A DNA stretch of 64,000 nt from Cynocephalus volans (Eukaryota > Chordata > Mammalia > Dermoptera > Cynocephalidae): the NCBI RefSeq assembly GCF_027409185.1, contig NC_084461.1, positions 187,152,001 to 187,216,000 of the forward strand, given 5' to 3'. A program made the translations under genes and the position numbers. Shown here one piece after another: positions 57,535-64,000 of the stretch. Position 1 is the first letter of the stretch; every line of letters starts with the position of its first letter. The notes below the pieces were generated by a model. The model had not been told where the DNA came from and searched no databases. It saw only the letters and a list, made by a program, of their open reading frames with translations.

Positions 57535-57955
57535 TGTGATGTATCCATAAACAGGATATTATTCAGCCATAAAAAGAACAAAGTACAGATGCATGCTACA
57601 ACATGGATGAACCTTGAAAACATTATGCTAAGTGAAAGAAGCCAGACAAAAAAAGCCACATATCATCAAAAGATTCCATTTATATGAAATGTCCAGAATA
57701 GGAAAATCCACAGAGACAGAATGCAGATTGGTGGTTGCTGGGGGCTGGGGGGAGAAAAGAATAACTGCTCATGAGTAACTGCTCATGGGGGTAGGGTTTC
57801 CTTTGGGGTGATAAAAATGTTTTGGAACTAGACAGACATGATGGTTGCACAACATTGTAAATGTACTCAATGCCACCGAACTGTATGCTTGAAAACGGTT
57901 AATTTTGTGTTATGTGAATTTTACCTCAGTAGTAACAGTAAAGAGCCTAACTCAG
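57535..57955 (+). mobile_element. LINE-1 M 3' end
   Basis: 'gatattattcagccataaaa', 'gccacatatcatcaaaagat', 'ttgtgttatgtgaattttac'. Confidence 0.85.
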
Positions 57956-57960
57956 GGCAA

Positions 57961-58042
57961 TACAAAGGTACTTTGAAAAGTTTGTGAGAAAGACAATGAA
58001 AAGATAATATGAATCTTTCCATGAACTTTTTGAAGACCCCTT
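57961..58042. mobile_element. Palindromic mariner-like MITE
   Basis: 'aaaggtactttgaaaagttt' and 'catgaactttttgaagacc' are inverted arms around 'gaaaagataatatgaatc'; second copy of the element at 17328. Confidence 0.65.
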
Positions 58043-58189
58043 GAATATAAACATGCTGTTTGTGCTCTTCATGAGCTCTAGTCTCTCAGTCACCTGTTAC
58101 TGGGTACTGATTCTGTGTCAGGTTATATCAGGCATGAAGGATGCAAATGTGAAAAAGGACAACAAGGACAATGTCCCAGCACTAAGGAA

Positions 58190-58620
58190 AATGGGTGCTG
58201 TCCGACATCAGTGAAATATAAATGAGCACAACGTTTCTAGACAGTAATTTGGCTGTATCAAAATTTTAAATGCACATAATCTATGGCCCAGAAATTCCAC
58301 TCCTACAACTTTTTCTTAGAGAAGTAATAGCAAAAATAAACAAAGATAAAGGAAAACTCCTGGTCATCATGGCACTGCTTTAATGGCGTAAATGAAATAA
58401 CACAAATATCTGTTAATGCAAGAATTGTTAAAAAATATTATGGCATAACCACATACTGAAAAACTATGCTGCCTTCAAAAAGAATGAGGTAGATCTGGGA
58501 AACTGACTAAAATTTTGTGAAAAAAGCAAATTGCAAAACAATATAATTACATGACATTTAAATATGTAAGAGAGCCAAAGAATGCAAGATACAACGGAAG
58601 CGATGATGGAAATAAGTCAT
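58190..58620 (+). mobile_element. LINE-1 M/HAL1-like fragment
   Basis: 'ggcccagaaattccactcct', 'gaagtaatagcaaaaataa', 'gccttcaaaaagaatgaggt'. Confidence 0.6.
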
Positions 58621-60844
58621 AATGTGGGGGGTGGCATCTGCTGACTTCCATTGAAAGGGAAGAGTGGGTGGTAGTTAAGACTCAAGCCAGGCACGTGGGC
58701 TATGTGGCTCCCATTTTCTTTCGTTATGGGGTCCTTGTTACAGCGAATATAAACAGGCCTCAGTATGTCACATCAGTGTCCCAATTGGCTGGAACCACGT
58801 CTGTGTCCCACCTGACGGCCTCTCTGATTCTCTACCACTTGAGAAACTTCATTCTACTGAGAAGCCCCAAAAATTTACTTGGGAAAGCAATCCCCAAATT
58901 ATTGGGAATGACACAATGAAGTCTTTAGTGGGAAAATGTGTCTTATCCCTGGATATATTTAGAATTAAATATAGAGAAGATTAAGTCAGTTGGACCTGTA
59001 CTATTAACATTTGTGGTAAGAGAATTTGACATTTTCTCAGGAATGCATAATGTTTAAGAGAATTTGACATACCAGAGTCTCTAAAAGATTAGATTTGAGA
59101 TTCTAATTTAAAATATGTAGCTGATTTAGGCTTTTGATTTTAAATTAAAATCATACGAGTTTTATAAACAATATAAAAACACTTAAGAGAACTTAAGATT
59201 TACCATATTTATGTCTAATTATTAGATTTACAAGAATTACTTACGTACTAGTGAAGGATCTGTTTGTTAATCAGACTACTAAAGAATGTAAAAATGAAAC
59301 CGAATATATTAAATTTCTAAATGCAATTTAAAAGGTTTAAAAGAAGTTAATAACCAAATTTGTAAGTGGGGCCAAACATCAATCAAAGGTGTTTGCAAAA
59401 ATATGATAGAATTATAAATAGAGTAAGATTTTTGTTGACAAAAAGCTCAGGGAAATGATTCTTAATTCATCACTTTAATAAAGTGAATATTAATTCTAAG
59501 ATTAAAACTGCCTCTGAATAATCTTTTCTGGGTCCCCAAGTCACCATTTGGGATATCATAAAACATATATCGACATAGAATTTGAATTGATAACAACAAA
59601 TATGCTTTACTTTGTCATTAAAAAAAAATCACTACTCTCAACTTGCTGCGAGTCTAATGGGGAGACAGCTTCATAAACAAGAAAAAAGCAACGGCTCAGC
59701 ACGGTTCTTAACAGGGCCAGGTCAATCTAGTGAGGGGAACTGTTGACAAAGTATTTGGAGAGGAGACACACGTGAAGGACTCCCACCCTTCTGCTAGCAG
59801 ACTTCGCAGACTTCCTCCTGCATGAGATAACTCTCCTTCCTGTTTAGAAGTTGGATGTTCCATCAGTCGCAGCTGAACGCATGTAACAGCTGCAGATGAT
59901 GCAGAGGCATGCAGGAAGGGGCATTTCACTTTTTGGGGGGAGTATTTGCACAGCTATGGTGCCGGGTGCCTATTCCCTGTAACACAGGCTGATTTGGCAA
60001 TGGGCAGCCTCTGAAGGGTTTTAAGCAGGGGAGCAACACAATCAGAATTTAGATCACACTAATAATGTGGAGAAAAACCACATGATGATGTCCATATACG
60101 TATATTTAAAACAATAGCAAATGTTCTGGAAGGAAACACACCAAATTGATTACCTCTATGTAAAGCTACCAGACAACTGTAGGGTTGCAATTCATAACTA
60201 AAGCCAAAATGTTTCATTATTTTAGTTATACTAAGTTTTCATTTGTACTAAGTTTCCATTTGTATTGTCAGGGCTAGGGCTCAGACCTTTCAAACATGTT
60301 GTACAGACTGGGTCACAGACCCTCACATGCCAGGCAGGATCACCAGACCCCTCACACGCAGGTCCACGCTCGAGGTAATTGGAAAAGCTCCCGGGAGCCA
60401 CTGCTAGATGACACGAGCTCAGTCCTCAGCAGCAGAAGCAGCAGTGGCCTCTTGGGGCATGCCAGGGGCCCTGGCAGCAACAGCTTGCAGCAACAGCCTC
60501 CAGCAGCAGTAGTGGCCTCCCTGTGTCCTGCCCCCGGCAGGGAGGGCCCCGTGGATCAGAGCCACTCATCCTTTATACTTACGCCCATAACCCAGGACAC
60601 CTGGGTACACATACGCATAGCCAAGGAACACCTGGATGCACGTGCATATTTATATTTACATCAAATGCTAGGCAAGATTCTGAACAAGTGTAGGGCCCTG
60701 ACCATTTTCCTATATTATCCATACACTCTAGAAAGAAGAGTAGGATTGGAGAAGGTAGCCAATGGAGACTTTAGTTTTCAATTAAAATGTATCAGAATAA
60801 TTAATTTAGATTCCCATTAAAATGTATTAAAATTATTTTTAAAA

Positions 60845-61225
60845 AATGAACAGATGAATGAATATACAAAATGTGGTCTATCCATACAACGGAATGTGAT
60901 TCAGCCATAAAAAGGAAGGAAGCACTGACACATGCTGCAACATGGGTGAGCCTTGAAAATATTATGCTAAGTGAAAGAAGCCAGACACAAAGGCCACATA
61001 TTGTGTGATTTCATTGATATGAACTGTCTAGAATAGGCAAATCCACAGAGACAGACAGTAGATTAGTGGTTACTAAGGGCTGGAGGGAGGGGAGAATGGA
61101 GAGTTCATCAGTACAGAGTTTCTGTTTGGGGTGATAAAAAATGTTCTGGAAATAGTGGTGACGGTTGTACAGACTGTGAATGTAATTTATGCCACTGAAT
61201 TATACATTTGAAAATGGTTAAAATG
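60845..61225 (+). mobile_element. LINE-1 M 3' end
   Basis: 'tccatacaacggaatgtgat', 'gccacatattgtgtgatttc', 'gaattatacatttgaaaatg'. Confidence 0.85.
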
Positions 61226-61813
61226 TCATGGAGAATGGGTTGAAGATTGAACTTGCACAGATCAATTAGGAGGTCACTGCAAGAGCCCAGGCAAGAAAGG
61301 AGTGGCAGAGGCAGAGGCTTTGGGGATGAATTCAGAAGTCACTCGGGGGTAGATGCAACAGGACTTCTGCACATTCTAGCAGGAGATGCCCATGGGACAT
61401 CCAGGGGATATCCTCCAGCAGCTTCCTCAGCAGTAAGAGGAAAACACTGAGAGCGTCATTGAGATTAGGATGCTGTGGTTTCAGGTTCTGACTCTGCTCC
61501 TCCCTGGCAACAGCACCCTCATCACCTCAGGCCATATTCAAGAAGTGGCCAGGAGAAGGTGAGTCTGAGAAGAAACTAGAAGAAACAGACAATAACAGAT
61601 GGGAACCAGGGGAACGTGGTATCGGAGAAGGAAACAGAGTGTTAGATGCCACCGAGAAGTCAAGAAAGATGAAAATCAGGATTGGGTAATTTGGCCCTAT
61701 GGTGGTCCTGGTAGGGAGCAGTTCCTGGGTCCCTCACTTCAGAACATTAAACATAACTTCTTACTAATCTCCTTGTCCATCTGGATTTACTTGCTGACTC
61801 CCCGCCTTTTCTT

Positions 61814-61816
<3 letters not shown>

Positions 61817-61885
<69 letters not shown>
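61817..61885 (+). repeat. (AC)n microsatellite, 69 bases
   Basis: Uninterrupted AC run. Confidence 0.98.
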
Positions 61886-61886
<1 letters not shown>

Positions 61887-61964
61887 CCAGGGGCCTTACA
61901 ATCTTGTCAGTGAATCTAGAACTGCTCTTTGCCTCCAGGCCCAGCAATTAAGAAAGAAAACTCA

Positions 61965-62590
61965 CCTATGAATATCTGCCATGGGCCAGGCACTATGCGC
62001 TATTGAACTTACCATCCTGTGAGGTAACTATAATGGTTTGAACAACGTCCCACCAAAATTCACGTGTACCCAGAACCTCAAAATATGACCGTATTTGGAA
62101 ATAGGGTCTTTGTGGATGTAGTTAGTTAAGATGAGGTCATACTAGATTAAGGTTGGCCTTAAATCTAATGATTGGTGTCCTGTTGAAGAACAGAAACACA
62201 GAGATACAGAGGGGAAAACTCCCTGGGAAGATGGAGGCAGAGATTGGAGTGATGCATTCACAAACCAAAGAACACCAAGGATCACCAGCCACCAGCAGAA
62301 GCTAGGGGAGAGGCCTGGACCAGATTCTCCCTCAGAGCCCCCAGAAGGAGCCAACCCTACTGACACCTTGATTTCAGACTTTGGGCCTCCAGAACTGTGA
62401 GAGAGTAAATTTCTGTTAATTTAAGCCACCCAGTTTGTGGTAATTTGTTACAGCAGCCTGAGGAAAGGAAAGCAGTAGGCAATATTATCCTTTTTTTCAC
62501 AGATGGGGAAAGTTGCTGCATTCCTCTGGGCCTCGAAATCACACAGCTAGAAAATAGCAGAGTTGGGGCAGAAGCCCAGGTCAACTGCAG
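61965..62590 (-). repeat. MIR SINE split by a MaLR LTR
   Basis: Left: 'gggccaggcactatgcgct', 'catcctgtgaggtaacta'; right: 'tttcacagatggggaaagtt', 'cgaaatcacacagctagaaa'. Confidence 0.7.
62031..62466 (+). mobile_element. Solo LTR of MaLR type
   Basis: 'aatatgaccgtatttggaaa', 'taagatgaggtcatactaga', 'gagtaaatttctgttaattt'; same family layout as 11449-11862. Confidence 0.75.
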
Positions 62591-64000
62591 AGCCTGCATT
62601 CACTCCTTGCTCCCTGCCACGCTGCTCTTTCATGACACTCTGGAGTCCCCTGGGCTCCTCCCCAACGTGGGCAAGCCACCACAAGTCACACTCCTGATGC
62701 CTGTCCCTGCTCTGCCCAGCACTGCTGGCCAAGGCGGCACCACGCACTGATAGATCCTCTGCAGGTTGGCGTGTTTTATGTTCAACCAGGCCCTCCCCGG
62801 AACTCAACGCTTCTTTCTTTCCACTTTTGTGGACCTCGGCTGCACTTCCACTGATTACACCAAGCCATGTGCCCACATTTCAAATCCCAGCCCCATTCCC
62901 AGTCACCCTCAACAAATCCACCAGCCTCCTGCATTAGAGCTGTTGCTAGAAGCTCAGCCTCACAGCATGTCCCCAGCTGCCTGGGTATCTTCTTGCCTGG
63001 CCGCTTCTCAAACTCTCTGTGGTAAAGGACTTTCTTTAAAACTTTCTATCCACTGCAGACCAATACTTTTACAAAACAAAAATGGCCTAGCAAGATCAAA
63101 TTGCTACAGAAGTTCCCAAATGCTTCTCTCACTTTCTGTACTTCTTGTTCTGCATGAGCCAGGGCCAGCTGGCAGGTCACCTTGGCCTGTGGATCACACT
63201 TGGAGAAGCACTGCTCTAGCCCACAGAAATTCCACCATTCCTTGTCTGATGCACTGTCAGAAAAGGGGCCATAAAAGCCGAATTTTCTGACTTAGGAAGA
63301 AGGGCAATATAGGATGGCAACCTGGCAGGAGAGAGGAGGGGAATGAGTTACACAAGCAGACAGAAGGAGGGTACAGAACCTGGCTCTCTGCACCTGGGCT
63401 CCAGTGCCAGACTCTCAGGTCACAAGCCCTCCTGTCATTACCCTTGGCTGCTCTCTGCCATATTTGACTAAAATGACATGCCATTTTCCCAAGTTAAAAA
63501 CTTGTGACTCCTTTCTCAGACATTAGAGTGTGTCAAAAGGCTATAATGGTCTTACGAGAAAACATCAGACACATTCTAATAGAGGGGCATCCTACAAAGT
63601 CCCTGGCCAGTGCTCTTCAAAACTGTCAAGGTCATCAAAAACAAGGAAAGTCTGAGAAACTGCCACAGCCAAGAGGAACCTAAAGAGACATAATAACTAA
63701 TATAATGTGGTATCCTGGATGAGATCCTGGAACAGAAAAAGGAAATTAGGAATGGAAAAGTTAGATAGCACCAGGGGAAGCTGAACCCAGCCACAACCAG
63801 GTAAAGAGCAAACCAAAAACCATTTCCACATGGGTAGCCCACCATAGCCACTGCAATTGCCATGGCTGCCACAAAACCAGCTAGTTGCTATAGCAGTAAT
63901 CACAGCCACTGTGCAAATGGCATGCCACTTGACTGCATAGACATAAGGAGAGTCACCAGTGGAGACCAAAAAAAAAGAAGAGGTCCTCTTGGTCCTCTCT

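Larger units (their letters stand above)
8885..64000 (-). other. CFAP251: CFAP251 (WDR66) gene, 3' part: 17 coding exons, N-terminus outside window
   Basis: Cilia- and flagella-associated protein 251 belongs to the calmodulin- and spoke-associated complex (with CFAP61 and CFAP91) at the base of radial spoke 3 of the axoneme; human loss causes sperm flagellar defects. Seen here: 17 minus-strand exons with GT donors and AG acceptors whose phases agree at all 16 junctions, giving 2,448 in-frame coding bases (815 residues plus stop). Residue numbers in the exon entries count from the first complete codon in the window. Residues 1 to about 590 form WD-repeat strands (IWKW, VVWDI, IKVWDY, VVQWK); about 600-815 form the C-terminal calmodulin-like region ending in an acidic tail. 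The human protein is about 1,149 residues by memory, so about 330 N-terminal residues, including a Glu-rich region, are missing upstream. The gene runs off the window at 64000, and the 3' boundary is an estimate from the poly(A) signal. Confidence 0.95.
57426..64000 (-). other. CFAP251: Part of the next upstream CFAP251 intron, at least 6.6 kb
   Basis: No exon with the expected preceding family sequence (a repeat ending in an IWDSFTG-like strand, from memory) was found on the minus strand. The stretch holds L1 tails (57535-57955, 58190-58620, 60845-61225), a palindromic MITE, an LTR and MIR nest near 62 kb, an (AC)n run, and three unclassified tracts (58640-59640, 60230-60760, 63740-64000). 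Confidence 0.65.

Noticed and set aside
60296..60820. 174-codon plus-strand open frame
   Set aside because: It starts in no promoter context, has no recognisable domain, covers a CAG-rich tract, and runs into L1-flanking text; low complexity explains the openness.
52775..61885. CRISPR-like or satellite array
   Set aside because: The only strong tandem repeats are TG/AC dinucleotide runs; no spaced direct repeats exist and this is a mammalian genome.
62766..63290. 174-codon plus-strand open frame
   Set aside because: No domain or splice context, and residue composition (Ser/Pro/Leu/His) is typical of chance frames in pyrimidine-rich DNA.

Overview
This is a mammalian genomic window dominated by one protein-coding gene on the minus strand, with heavy interspersed repeat content. 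The most telling organism signal is a SINE family built only from tRNA-Ile-like units (monomers at 13.9, 36.1, 38.8, 39.7 and 56.7 kb; dimers at 0.1, 29.3 and 55.1 kb). The head resembles tRNA-Ile, with an A box, a B box and 'aacaccaaggtc'. This matches my recollection of the CYN SINEs of colugos (Dermoptera, e.g. Galeopterus). The rest of the repeat fauna (MIR, L2, L1M, MaLR-type LTRs, hAT MITEs) is ordinary for placental mammals. I therefore infer colugo at roughly 75%. The CFAP251 identification does not depend on this.

The gene is CFAP251 (WDR66), a WD-repeat protein of the calmodulin- and spoke-associated complex at the base of radial spoke 3 in motile cilia and sperm flagella. Seventeen consecutive coding exons lie between 57425 (5'-most seen) and 9022 (stop codon). 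All introns are GT-AG and every phase matches across every junction. Together they give 815 residues plus a stop with no frameshift or nonsense codon. The missing N-terminus (about 330 residues, judged from my memory of a roughly 1,149-residue human protein) must be encoded beyond 64000. A candidate ATTAAA poly(A) signal lies at 8901-8906, about 115 bases past the stop.

Layout: 1-8885 is downstream intergenic sequence (SINEs, L1 pieces, L2, a hAT-like element, MIR). 9022-11326 carries the last three exons. 11327-30501 is a 19.2-kb intron holding an old L1 with a complete 882-bp solo LTR inserted in it. 30502-35966 carries four exons. 35967-42115 is a repeat-rich intron. 42116-57425 carries ten exons. 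57426-64000 belongs to the next upstream intron, in which I find no exon.

No second gene, functional tRNA gene, CRISPR array or operon-like system is visible. The most interesting non-genic signals are: a SINE subfamily that appears to derive from the dimer by an internal deletion of about 40 bases removing the second B box; an 882-bp solo LTR with a 4-bp target duplication and internal triplication; two tiny (91 and 128 bp) retrotransposed fragments with perfect target duplications that may share one LINE 3' end; a three-level nested insertion at 55.4-56.1 kb; and a competing splice acceptor next to a 51-base CFAP251 exon.
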